A stretch of DNA of 64,000 nt from Kitasatospora papulosa (GTDB taxonomy: Bacteria > Actinomycetota > Actinomycetes > Streptomycetales > Streptomycetaceae), in the NCBI RefSeq assembly GCF_000717245.1, contig NZ_JNYQ01000003.1, forward strand, positions 124,001-188,000, written 5' to 3'. The notes beneath the pieces are model-generated. The model was not told the origin of the DNA. It saw only the letters and a program-made list of their open reading frames with translations, and made no database searches. Position numbers and translations under genes: made by a program. Positions 8,148-16,175 of the stretch are shown piece by piece. Numbering within the stretch: position 1 is the first letter of the stretch; each line of letters opens with the position of its first letter.

Positions 8148-9556
8148 GCCTCCTCCGGACGGTCCGGACGGTGCACGACGAAGGGCCTGAGATTGCCGTA
8201 GAGACCCCAGGGGCCTCCCGCGACGCCGACACCGCTCTCCTTGACACCCGCGAAGGGCTGGGCGAGGGAGAGTTCGGCGTGATGGTTGATCCAGGCCGTC
8301 CCGCACTCCAGCCGGTCGGCGATCGCCTCGGCCCGGTCGAGGTCGGTGCCCCAGACCGAGCCGCCCAGCCCGAAACCGGTGCCGTTGGCCGCTTCGACGG
8401 CCTCGTCGACGCTGGTGTACGGCAGCACCGGCAGCACCGGGCCGAACTGCTCCTCCGTCACCACACGGCTGGTGGACGGGACATCGGCCAGGATGGTGGG
8501 AGCGAAGAAGTAACCCGGCCGGTCCAGGCGGTGCCCGCCCGCCGCCGCTCGGGCGCCGTCCGACAGTGCCTGGGCCGTGTACCGCTCGACCCGGGCCAGC
8601 TGGTCGGCGTTGTTCACCGGCCCGAGCTCCGAGACGGGGTCGAGGCCGGATCCGACGACCACGGTCCTCGCGCGATGCGCGAGGGCTTCGACCACCCGGG
8701 AGTAGATCCGGGCCGGGGCGTAGACGCGCTTGACCGCCATGCACACCTGTCCGCAGTTGCGGAAAGCGGCCCAGAACAGCCGGTCCGCGACGCGTTCCAC
8801 GTCCACGTCCTCCAGCAGGACGGCGGCGTCGTTCCCGCCCAGCTCCACGGTCGCGCGGGTGAGTGAGGCCGCCGCGCTCTTCGCGACGGCCCGTCCGGTG
8901 GGGATCGAGCCGGTGAACGTCACATGGCGGATCCCCGGGTGGGAGGCGAGACGGGCGCCGAGGGGTTCGCCCCCGGTGACGATCGTCAGTACGTCCTCGG
9001 GGAGGGCGCTGGACAGGACCGACCCCAGCAGCCGTGTGGCGAGGGGGGTGCAGGGCGAAGGTTTGAGGACCACCGTGTTGCCCGCGGCGAGCGCGGGCGC
9101 GAACTTCGCCGAGGCGAGTTGGAGGGGAAAGTTCCACGGAACGATGGCGGCGACCGGGCCGAGCGGGCGCCAGCGGATCTCGCTGCGTACCGGCCGCCCG
9201 TCCGTGATGGGCTGTGAGCCGGGGTCCAGCTCGGCGAAATAGCGCAGACGGGCCGCCGTCCGGGCGACCTCCGCGTACGACTCGGACAGGGGCTTGCCCT
9301 GTTCACGGGTGAGCAGGGGGGCCAGGTCGGCCCCGGCGGCCTCGACGTCGTCGGCTGCCGCGAGCAGCGCACCGGTGCGGGTGGCGGGGTCCGACCGCCA
9401 CTCGCGCCAGGCGACGTGCGCCGCGTCGACGACGGCGTCCAGCGTGTCCGGGTCGTGGTCGGGGGCCTCGTCGAAGGGCTCGCCCGTCGCGGGGTCGAGC
9501 ACGTCGAAGCACTCGGCACGGCCCCCGGGCGCGCGGGTGGGTTGTCGCGTCGGCAT
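8144..9556 (-). CDS. Aldehyde dehydrogenase family protein
   Basis: A 470-residue NAD(P)-dependent aldehyde dehydrogenase that would oxidise an aldehyde to a carboxylate. Conserved residues are present: Asn142 in PWNFPL, Lys165 in VVLKPSP, Glu238 in VELGGND, and the catalytic Cys272 in NCGQVCMA. The ATG at 9556 lies 9 bases downstream of the mfnB stop, and the gene overlaps the alcohol dehydrogenase by 4 bases, so the three are one operon. The position next to mfnB suggests the furan aldehyde, or its dephosphorylated form, as substrate. Confidence 0.95.
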   Translation of the reverse strand: MPTRQPTRAPGGRAECFDVLDPATGEPFDEAPDHDPDTLDAVVDAAHVAWREWRSDPATRTGALLAAADDVEAAGADLAPLLTREQGKPLSESYAEVARTAARLRYFAELDPGSQPITDGRPVRSEIRWRPLGPVAAIVPWNFPLQLASAKFAPALAAGNTVVLKPSPCTPLATRLLGSVLSSALPEDVLTIVTGGEPLGARLASHPGIRHVTFTGSIPTGRAVAKSAAASLTRATVELGGNDAAVLLEDVDVERVADRLFWAAFRNCGQVCMAVKRVYAPARIYSRVVEALAHRARTVVVGSGLDPVSELGPVNNADQLARVERYTAQALSDGARAAAGGHRLDRPGYFFAPTILADVPSTSRVVTEEQFGPVLPVLPYTSVDEAVEAANGTGFGLGGSVWGTDLDRAEAIADRLECGTAWINHHAELSLAQPFAGVKESGVGVAGGPWGLYGNLRPFVVHRPDRPEEA

Positions 9557-9565
9557 GCCGGGTGA

Positions 9566-10312
9566 TCAGCTCGCGGTCGCCGCGTACGCGCGGGCATGCC
9601 GGTCCATCTCCGCCCGGAAGGCTGCCACCAGCTGCGGCTGGATCCTTCCGGTGGTCCGGTCTCCGCGTTCGCAGACCGCTCCGCGCACTCCCACGATGTC
9701 CGTGCCGATGCCGGTCAGCGTCGCGAGGTCCTCCTCCTTGATGCTGCCGGCCAGGGCGGCGAGCAGATCGGCCTCGTGGGCCAGCCGGACGAACTCCGCG
9801 CAGGCGTCGGGCGGTACGTGGTCGAACAGCCGGGTGCCGTCCTTGACCGCGGTGTCGAGCATGGCCGCGTCGGAGCCGGAGAGCCTGGCGATGTCGGGCA
9901 GTGCGAGCGGGTTGACGCAGCCGATCCGGTGGGCGTCCGCGTAGCCCGAGGCGACGACGAACGCGTCCGGACGGTAGTCCTTCACGGCGCGGACGACCCC
10001 GCGCATGACCTCGACGGCCTGTTCGGGCGTCGTGCACCCGTAGAGGCCGACCTTGATGTACGTAGCACCCGACACAGCCGCTCCGAGCGCGGCCTGGGCC
10101 ACCGTGCCCGGCTTGTACGGGACGTCTCCCACGGTGGCGGACACCGGCTTGTCCGCCGGGACGGCGGCGCGGATGTCTCTGATGACCCACGGGTAGTTCG
10201 CGCCGAGCGAGCCCTCGTCGGGCTTCTTGACATCGACGATGTCGAGGTGTTCGGCGGCCTTCGCGCAGTCGAGTGCTTCCTCGACGCTGTCAGGAGAGAT
10301 GAGCAGCAACAA
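9566..10312 (-). CDS. mfnB: (5-formylfuran-3-yl)methyl phosphate synthase, MfnB
   Basis: MfnB condenses two molecules of glyceraldehyde 3-phosphate to 4-(hydroxymethyl)-2-furancarboxaldehyde phosphate, known as the first step of methanofuran synthesis in archaea. The 248-residue protein keeps the catalytic residues of the archaeal enzyme at a constant +2 offset: Asp27 and Lys29 in DIVDVKKPDEG, Lys87 in YIKVGLYG, Asp153 and Lys157 in LDTAVKDG. The TTG at 10312 was chosen because it gives the LLLLISPDS start of the family and follows GGAAGG (10321-10326) by 8 bases; an upstream in-frame ATG at about 10393 is possible. It heads the operon with the two dehydrogenases. Streptomyces does not make methanofuran, so the product is probably a furan metabolite. 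Confidence 0.93.
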   Translation of the reverse strand: MLLLISPDSVEEALDCAKAAEHLDIVDVKKPDEGSLGANYPWVIRDIRAAVPADKPVSATVGDVPYKPGTVAQAALGAAVSGATYIKVGLYGCTTPEQAVEVMRGVVRAVKDYRPDAFVVASGYADAHRIGCVNPLALPDIARLSGSDAAMLDTAVKDGTRLFDHVPPDACAEFVRLAHEADLLAALAGSIKEEDLATLTGIGTDIVGVRGAVCERGDRTTGRIQPQLVAAFRAEMDRHARAYAATAS

Positions 10313-10572
10313 CGTGGGTTCCTTCCACCGTAGTTCCACCTGCCGGGGACAGGTGTGCGGAGTCGCTCGGATCACGTGCGGTGTGCTCATCATCGCTGCG
10401 GCCCGGAGGGCCCGGGCAGGGCGCGCGGAGTACCGCACGGATCACTGCCGTACCGCGCCCACGCCCCTTCCGGCGCGCCGTCCACGCCGGTTCGCAGCAG
10501 TCACGCGGAGCGGGCCGTCCGGCCGGCCCGGCAGGCGGTTCGCCGGGGGGCTGGGTACTCACCGGGCCGTGT

Positions 10573-11358
10573 TCACCGGGATGCAGGTCGCTGCGTGGGG
10601 TGCGGAGGGGGACGCTCCTGGCCGCGCTCGATGTCGTGCTCGCGCAGTGGTCCCACGCGCAGACCGAGTCGTCGGCACTCGGCGAGCAGGACGGGCAGTG
10701 CGTCCAGCGTGGCCCTCCACGCGCCCGGCGCGCTCCACCGGTCCGCGTCGTGCAGCAGCACGGTGCCTCCGCCGGTCAGGTCCTTCAGGACCGATGCCGT
10801 CACGGAGCGGGCGTCGGCTCGCGCCGTCCAGTCCTGGCCCCATGCCGACCAGAGCACCGGCCGGAGTCGCGCGCGACGTGCTGCCGCCAGCCGGCCGCCG
10901 GTGAGGATGCCGTAGGGCGGCCGGTACCACTGCGGGCCCGACCCGCAGATCTGCCGGACCGCGTCGGCGGCCAGGCCCACCTCCCGTACGTCGCGCAGGG
11001 GCGCCGGGAACCAGGGCCGGTCGTGGTGCCAGCCGTGCACCGCGACCTCGTGTCCTGCCGCCACGAGGGCCCGGCCGAGGGCGGGATGGCGGATCAGCGA
11101 CGCGCCGACGAGGAAGAAGGTTGCCCGTACCCGGTGCTCCGCCAGGACGCGCAGGAAGTGCGGGGTGCTGTCCGGGTCAGGTCCGTCGTCGAACGTCAGT
11201 GCCACGTGGTCGGGGCGGCCCCTGCCGTCCAACGAGGGGCTGAGGATCTTCCGTACGGGCGGCAGCCACGTCGCGGCGGGGCCGACGTGCCACGCGGCAG
11301 CCGCTCCCAGGGCTCCCGCCAGCACGCCCGCGCCGACGGAGCCGGGGTGTCTCACCAT
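10573..11358 (-). CDS. Polysaccharide deacetylase (NodB-type), membrane-anchored or secreted
   Basis: A 261-residue carbohydrate esterase family 4 protein. It has an N-terminal hydrophobic segment (about residues 8-25), motif 1 ALTFDDGPDPDSTP, motif 2 HGWHHDRPW, motif 3 RPPYG and a final LLHDAD motif. The metal-binding Asp and two His are present. Such enzymes remove N- or O-acetyl groups from cell-wall or exopolysaccharide chains. Its start overlaps the end of the transporter gene by 7 bases, so it is the last gene of the SDR-transporter-deacetylase operon. Confidence 0.92.
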   Translation of the reverse strand: MVRHPGSVGAGVLAGALGAAAAWHVGPAATWLPPVRKILSPSLDGRGRPDHVALTFDDGPDPDSTPHFLRVLAEHRVRATFFLVGASLIRHPALGRALVAAGHEVAVHGWHHDRPWFPAPLRDVREVGLAADAVRQICGSGPQWYRPPYGILTGGRLAAARRARLRPVLWSAWGQDWTARADARSVTASVLKDLTGGGTVLLHDADRWSAPGAWRATLDALPVLLAECRRLGLRVGPLREHDIERGQERPPPHPTQRPASR

Positions 11359-12206
11359 CGTTGGGCCTCCTCGCCCGAGACCAGGGGGGACCTGCTCAGC
11401 TGTACGCAGGCGAACGCGACGAGGCCGAGCGACGCCGCTTCCGGCAGCGCCCGCCAGCCGAGGTCGACCCGTTCCTCGAACAGTGAGATTCCCAGGATCA
11501 CGCTCAACAGGGAGTCGCCGAGAGTCAGGGCCGGCTGGGACGCGGCCAGGGAACCGGCCCGCAACGTGGCCTGCAGCATCAGGAACGAGCCGAGGCCGAC
11601 CCCTGCGGCCGTGTAGATCTGCCACCGGGTGAAGACGTCCCCGGCACCGCCGGAGACGAGGCCGAGGGTGTCCTTGATCAGTGCCGCGGTGAAGGCGAAG
11701 CCGATGGCGGTGACCGATCCCAGCACCGCCGCGCGCGCCGCCCCGCGCAGTCTCCTGCCCACCACGACCAGCAGGATCGACACGGCAAGGGCGGGAACGG
11801 CACTGATCAGCCACCTCTTCGGCGGGACGGTCTCCGTGCCGCCGGTCGGACCGGCCAGCAGGAGGAAGGCGGCCAGCCCCAGCGCCATCCCGAGGAACGC
11901 CGCCCAGGTCCGGCCGCCCGGCGGCCACCGGAAGACGACAGCGGCCAGTACGAGCGTGAACAGCAGCTCGGTCGTCATAACCGGCTGCACCACCGCCAGC
12001 GGTCCCGTCGCCAGGGCCAGGGCCTGCGCCGCCCCGGAGAGGGCCAGGAGCCCCGCCCCCCAGCGCCAGGCGGGGCGGCGTACGAAGCCGAACCGTCCGC
12101 CCGCCGTGTCGGCCAGGTCGGCCGCCGCGGCGTGGCGCTGCAGTACGGAGGCCGCCGCGTTGCCCAGCGCGGCGAGCAGTGCCATGACGACGGAGAGGAT
12201 GATCAT
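11352..12206 (-). CDS. DMT/EamA-like membrane transporter
   Basis: A 284-residue integral membrane protein with about ten hydrophobic helices in two halves, as in the drug/metabolite transporter superfamily. It begins with ILSVVMALLAALGNAAASVLQRHA, and has a second half with VLGSVTAIGFAFTAALIKD. The substrate cannot be told from sequence. It lies 42 bases after the SDR gene and overlaps the deacetylase, so export of a modified lipid or sugar is possible but unproven. Confidence 0.85.
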   Translation of the reverse strand: MIILSVVMALLAALGNAAASVLQRHAAAADLADTAGGRFGFVRRPAWRWGAGLLALSGAAQALALATGPLAVVQPVMTTELLFTLVLAAVVFRWPPGGRTWAAFLGMALGLAAFLLLAGPTGGTETVPPKRWLISAVPALAVSILLVVVGRRLRGAARAAVLGSVTAIGFAFTAALIKDTLGLVSGGAGDVFTRWQIYTAAGVGLGSFLMLQATLRAGSLAASQPALTLGDSLLSVILGISLFEERVDLGWRALPEAASLGLVAFACVQLSRSPLVSGEEAQRW

Positions 12207-12248
12207 GTCCTGCGCCCTCCGCGACCGTGTCGGTGTCGAGGGGCCCGG

Positions 12249-13082
12249 TCAGCCAAAGCGTGTGGCCAGCCGGCGAAAGAGGTGTGGGGCCAGACCCTGG
12301 ACCAGGCCGGGGGCTCCCAGCCAGCGCGGCACGGTGATCTCGCCCCGCCTCCCGGTCAGGGCTTCCTCGACCGCGGCGGCGACGCGCCCGGCGGGCACCG
12401 GCCGCGGCCAGGAGCGGGTGTAAGGGGTGCGCCGGTGCGCGAAGAACGGGGTGTCGACGGGGCCGGGCTGGACCAGGCAGACATGGACGCCTGTGCCCCG
12501 GAGTTCGTAGCGCAGGCTCTCCGCGAAGGGGATCAGGGCGCCCTTCGTGGCCGCGTACGCCGCCTCGCCCCGTACGCCGAACCGGCCGGCGACGGAGCCG
12601 AGCAGGACCAGCCGGCCCGATCCGCGCGTGACCATGTGCGGCAGCACCAGGTTGACGAGATGGAGCACGGCACCGACGTTGACGCTGACCAGACGGTTCA
12701 CCACGGCGGGTGTCATGTCGGTGTAGGCACCCGCCCACCCGAGCCCCGCGGCGGCGACGAGCGCGTCGATCCGGTCAACGCGTGCCAGAGCGGCCTCGGC
12801 CAGTTTCCGGCAGCCCTCCGGAGTGGCCAGGTCCATCGGCAGCGCGACACCGCCGGTGCGGTCGGCGACCGCACCGAGCCGCTCCTCGTCCCGCCCGTTG
12901 AGCAGCAGCTCCCATCGGCCGCCCGCCGAGAGCCGGGAGGCGACCGCGGCACCGATGCCGGACGAGGCGCCCGTGATCAGCACGACCCGCCGCCGGCCCG
13001 GGGCGGGGCGGCCGCCCGCGCACGACGGCGCCTCATCGGCTCCGGCCGCCGGACTGCTGCGTGGTGCTGGGCTCGCGCGCAT
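12249..13082 (-). CDS. Short-chain dehydrogenase/reductase
   Basis: A 277-residue SDR oxidoreductase with the cofactor motif LITGASSGIGAAV, an AAAG version of the NNAG motif, and catalytic Ser, Tyr and Lys in LLGSVAGRF and AAYAATKGAL. A C-terminal hydrophobic extension follows, as in lipid-active SDRs. ATG at 13082 was chosen over longer starts because it follows GGAAGG and a Pro/Ala-rich tail precedes the Rossmann fold. It is the first gene of a three-gene operon and is divergent from the glycosyltransferase, with palindromes in the shared promoter region. Confidence 0.9.
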   Translation of the reverse strand: MRASPAPRSSPAAGADEAPSCAGGRPAPGRRRVVLITGASSGIGAAVASRLSAGGRWELLLNGRDEERLGAVADRTGGVALPMDLATPEGCRKLAEAALARVDRIDALVAAAGLGWAGAYTDMTPAVVNRLVSVNVGAVLHLVNLVLPHMVTRGSGRLVLLGSVAGRFGVRGEAAYAATKGALIPFAESLRYELRGTGVHVCLVQPGPVDTPFFAHRRTPYTRSWPRPVPAGRVAAAVEEALTGRRGEITVPRWLGAPGLVQGLAPHLFRRLATRFG

Positions 13083-13137
13083 GGGCCTTCCGTCCTCCGT
13101 GGCCACCGGCCACGCGGGGCTCCGTTCCGAGCCCGGG

Positions 13138-13183
13138 TGCACCGGACCGTACGCAGTCATCCTTCGGTGCAACGGGTGCACCG
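13138..13183. promoter_or_regulatory. Dyad CGGTGCA-N5-TGCACCG plus a third half site
   Basis: A perfect 7-base inverted repeat with a 5-base centre lies at 13165-13183, and another TGCACCG half site at 13138-13144. They sit between the divergent SDR and glycosyltransferase starts. This is a plausible operator for an unlinked regulator of both units. Confidence 0.45.
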
Positions 13184-13266
13184 GCAAACGCGCGTGACCG
13201 CACTGGGCTAACGGCTCACCCGGTCCGTGTCTGGCACACGGGCCGCCGTGCGGGGAACATACGGGA

Positions 13267-14376
13267 ATGAGCAGGTTTCTGATCATCAGTGCGAGCATGG
13301 GCGCGGGTCACGACGCCGTCGCTTCCGAACTGGCGGGACGCCTGAGGACCGACGGTCACCAGGCCTCCTGCGTGGACCTCCTGAGCCTGCTCCCCCACGG
13401 TGCCGGCCGTGGGCTTCGCGCCGCGTACCGCACGGCACTCCGCCGCTGCCCCTGGGCCTACCAGACGGTCTATTCGAAGCTCTTCCAGGACCGCGGGCGC
13501 GGCGGTGGCGGAGACGGCCGGCCGACGGCCGCCGCCCCGCTGGCAGCGGCACTCGCGCCACGCCTGCGCCGCGTCGTCGACCGGTGGCGCCCGGACGCCC
13601 TCGTCTCCACCTTCCATCAGGCCGCCCAGGCGACAGGGCGGTTGCGGGCGGCCCATGGCGGTGACTGTCCACCGAGCACCGTCGTGGTCACCGACTTCGC
13701 CGTGCACCGGCAGTGGCTCCACCCGGACAACAGCCTCTATCTGTGCGTGACCGATGCCGCCGCGGCACGCGTCACGGCCGCGACCGGACGCCCGGCGAAG
13801 GTGTGCGGCCCGGTCGTACCGGCGGCCTTCACCGCCGAGGGCCGGCAGGCTCCCGGGCGGCAGCCGTCCCGCTGGGGTACCGAGCTGGCACGGATCGGAC
13901 CCGGCCGGCCGGTGGTGCTGGTGTCCGCCGGTGCCTGGGGAGTCGGCCGGGGGCTCACCGCCACCGCGCGCCTGCTCGCCGACGCGGGCCACCTGCCGGT
14001 GCTGCTGTGCGGCAACGACGAAAGGCTGCGGGCCGACGCCGCGAGGCTCCCCGGCGTGCTGCCGCTGGGCTGGATCGACGATCTGCCCGACCTGATGGCC
14101 GCTTCGAGCGCCCTGGTCGACAACGCGGCGGGGCAGACCGCGGTGCAGGCCCTCGCCGCCGGGGTGCCGGTCGTCGGATACCGTCCGATCCCCGGTCACG
14201 GCGTGGAGGGCGTGCGCGAGATGGCCGAGGCGGGTATCTCCGAGTACGCCGCCGGCGATGCCGCGCTGCTCGGCGCGCTGGACCGGCTGGCGCGTCCCGG
14301 CCCAGGCCGGGAACGCCGGATCGCCGCCGGCCGGGCCGTGTTCGTGGGCGACGCCGCCCGGCTCGTGGCCTGTTGA
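13267..14376 (+). CDS. MGDG-synthase-like glycosyltransferase (GT28 fold)
   Basis: A 369-residue protein with the N-terminal signature LIISASMGAGHDAVASELA of monogalactosyldiacylglycerol synthases and a C-terminal GT28-like nucleotide-sugar domain (VLVSAGAWGVGRG, LLCGNDERL, LVDNAAGQTAVQALAAGVPVV). It should transfer a sugar to a lipid at the inner membrane face. ATG at 13267 begins the conserved domain. It is divergent from the SDR/transporter/deacetylase operon, and together these could form a glycolipid-modification set. That grouping is an inference from position. Confidence 0.9.
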   Translation: MSRFLIISASMGAGHDAVASELAGRLRTDGHQASCVDLLSLLPHGAGRGLRAAYRTALRRCPWAYQTVYSKLFQDRGRGGGGDGRPTAAAPLAAALAPRLRRVVDRWRPDALVSTFHQAAQATGRLRAAHGGDCPPSTVVVTDFAVHRQWLHPDNSLYLCVTDAAAARVTAATGRPAKVCGPVVPAAFTAEGRQAPGRQPSRWGTELARIGPGRPVVLVSAGAWGVGRGLTATARLLADAGHLPVLLCGNDERLRADAARLPGVLPLGWIDDLPDLMAASSALVDNAAGQTAVQALAAGVPVVGYRPIPGHGVEGVREMAEAGISEYAAGDAALLGALDRLARPGPGRERRIAAGRAVFVGDAARLVAC

Positions 14377-14383
14377 CCGAGCC

Positions 14384-14403
14384 CCTCCATCACACGATGG
14401 AGG
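14384..14403 (+). terminator. Short hairpin after glycosyltransferase
   Basis: CCTCCATC (14384-14391) pairs with GATGGAGG (14396-14403) around a 4-base loop, 8 bases after the stop codon. No U tract follows. Confidence 0.6.
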
Positions 14404-14503
14404 AGGCCGCTCCTCCTGCCCGTTCACTCCGGCACGCCCGGTCCGTCCCGGCACGCGAACGGGGCGAGGGAGCGCACCACATGCTGTGCCTACGATGTCG
14501 CCC

Positions 14504-15115
14504 GTGACGCAGAACGATGACGAACTGGACAGCCTCGTACGCAAACGGATCCGCGCTCTGCGCGTGGCCCAGGGCTGGTCGCTGGAGGAACTGGCCGGCC
14601 GTGCGCACATCGGTCAGTCCACGCTCTCCCGCATCGAGAACGGCCGGCGGCGCCTCGCGCTGGATCAGTTGGTGACCCTCGCTCGTGCGCTGGACACGTC
14701 GCTGGACCAGTTGGTCGAGACGGCTTCCGACGATGTAGTCACCAGCCCGACGATCGACGCGGCCCACGGCCTGATGCGCTGGGCGGTCAAAGGAGACCCG
14801 GGCATGAGCGTCGTGCGCCAGCGTATGACGGAGCCGCCGCCGGACAATCCCGCGCGCATGCGCGCGCATCCCGGCCGGGAATGGCTCGTCGTCCTGTCCG
14901 GTACCGCGGTCCTCATGCTGGGGCATCGCCGCTTCCGTGTGGAGACCGACCAGGCCGCGGAGTTCCCCACCATGCTTCCGCACGCCATCGGCGCGGAGGG
15001 CGGCCCCTGCGAGATCCTGGGGATCTTCGACCGCGACGCCCGCCGCGGCCATCAGCGTGAGGAGGACCGCCCCGGTGGTGAGGAGCGCCGCGCGTCGAAC
15101 GGCTCCCGCTCGTGA
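14504..15115 (+). CDS. XRE-family regulator with C-terminal cupin domain
   Basis: A 203-residue protein. The N-terminal HTH_3 domain (about residues 8-62) contains WSLEELAGRAHIGQSTLSRI. The C-terminal half is a small cupin (EWLVVLSGTAVLMLGHRRF, then FPTMLPHAIGAEGG), as in PuuR-like regulators that bind small ligands. I prefer the GTG at 14504, because TACGAT at 14491-14496 lies 7 bases upstream and suggests a leaderless transcript; an ATG at 14495 would lie inside that box. The neighbour downstream is a methyltransferase gene with its own promoter. Confidence 0.9.
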   Translation: MTQNDDELDSLVRKRIRALRVAQGWSLEELAGRAHIGQSTLSRIENGRRRLALDQLVTLARALDTSLDQLVETASDDVVTSPTIDAAHGLMRWAVKGDPGMSVVRQRMTEPPPDNPARMRAHPGREWLVVLSGTAVLMLGHRRFRVETDQAAEFPTMLPHAIGAEGGPCEILGIFDRDARRGHQREEDRPGGEERRASNGSRS

Positions 15116-15223
15116 CCACCTCCGCGGCGGGCGTCATGCGTGTTCGGCACACCTGACGGTCATCCACTTGCGTATTCAGCAACTTATTGTGCTCCTGGCG
15201 CATGGCCCGCCTAGCGTGAGGGC

Positions 15224-16096
15224 ATGACCCACGGACACCCGCACTCCCCCGGCCACCACGCCCACCACCCTGACCACGCCGCCGACCCGGGCGGCCAGGC
15301 GGAGATCCTCGACCTGGACGCCGAAGTCCTCGCCGAACACACCGCCTCCATCACCGCATGGCTGCCCGTCGAGGCGTCCCCGCGGGAAATCGTGGACCTG
15401 GGCTGCGGAACGGGCGCGGGCACCTTCGCTCTCCTGGCCCGTTTCCCCGAGGCGCACGTCACGGCGGTCGACTCATCCGCCGAGCACCTGCAGCGGCTGA
15501 GGGAGAAGGCCGGCGCCGATGGGGTGGAGGGCCGTGTGCGCACGGTGCGGGCCGATCTCGACGCCGCCGACTGGCCCGATCTGGGAACACCCGGGCTCAT
15601 CTGGGCCTCCGCCTCGATGCACCACATGGCCGAGCCCGACCGCACACTGCGCCAGGTCCACGACGTGCTCGCACCCGACGGCCTGTTCGCCGTCGTCGAG
15701 CTGGCCGGTTTCCCCCGTTTCCTGCCTCCGGACGCGCCCGAGGAGCGGCCCGGTCTCGAGGAGCGCTGTCACACCGCGACCGACCACCTCCACGCGGAGC
15801 ACGTGCCACACCGTGGTGCCGACTGGGGACCGATGCTGACCGCCGCCGGCTTCACCGTCGAAGGCGCGCGCACCGTCGAGGTGGACATCGAAGGAGCCCG
15901 CACCGAGGCGATCCCCCGCTATGCCCTGGGCACCCTGCAGCGCATCCGCGGTGCCGCCGCAGAATCGCTCTCGCCCGAGGACCTGGCCGCCCTCGACCAG
16001 CTCCTCGACACCGACGGCCCTCGAAGCATCCTGCGCCGCACCGACCTGAGCGTGCGCACGGAGCGGAAGGTCTGGGCCGCACGCCGCGGGGCGTGA
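15224..16096 (+). CDS. Class I SAM methyltransferase with His-rich N-terminus
   Basis: A 290-residue methyltransferase with the SAM motif VDLGCGTGAGTFALL at about residues 58-72, acidic residue in VTAVDSSAEHL, and LIWASASMHHM. The first 20 residues contain eight histidines (HGHPHSPGHHAHHPDH), which is not part of the methyltransferase fold and may bind metal. ATG at 15224 lies 6 bases after a TAGCGT -10 box (15212-15217), with TTGTGC at 15187-15192 as a possible -35, so the gene is probably leaderless. The substrate is unknown. The XRE-cupin gene upstream may regulate it. Confidence 0.9.
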   Translation: MTHGHPHSPGHHAHHPDHAADPGGQAEILDLDAEVLAEHTASITAWLPVEASPREIVDLGCGTGAGTFALLARFPEAHVTAVDSSAEHLQRLREKAGADGVEGRVRTVRADLDAADWPDLGTPGLIWASASMHHMAEPDRTLRQVHDVLAPDGLFAVVELAGFPRFLPPDAPEERPGLEERCHTATDHLHAEHVPHRGADWGPMLTAAGFTVEGARTVEVDIEGARTEAIPRYALGTLQRIRGAAAESLSPEDLAALDQLLDTDGPRSILRRTDLSVRTERKVWAARRGA

Positions 16097-16175
16097 GCGG
16101 AGCGGCGGTGGTGACGCCGCTCCGTCCGGAGGCGCCGCCCGGCCGTACGTGGGTCCGCGAGCGCATACTGGGCCC

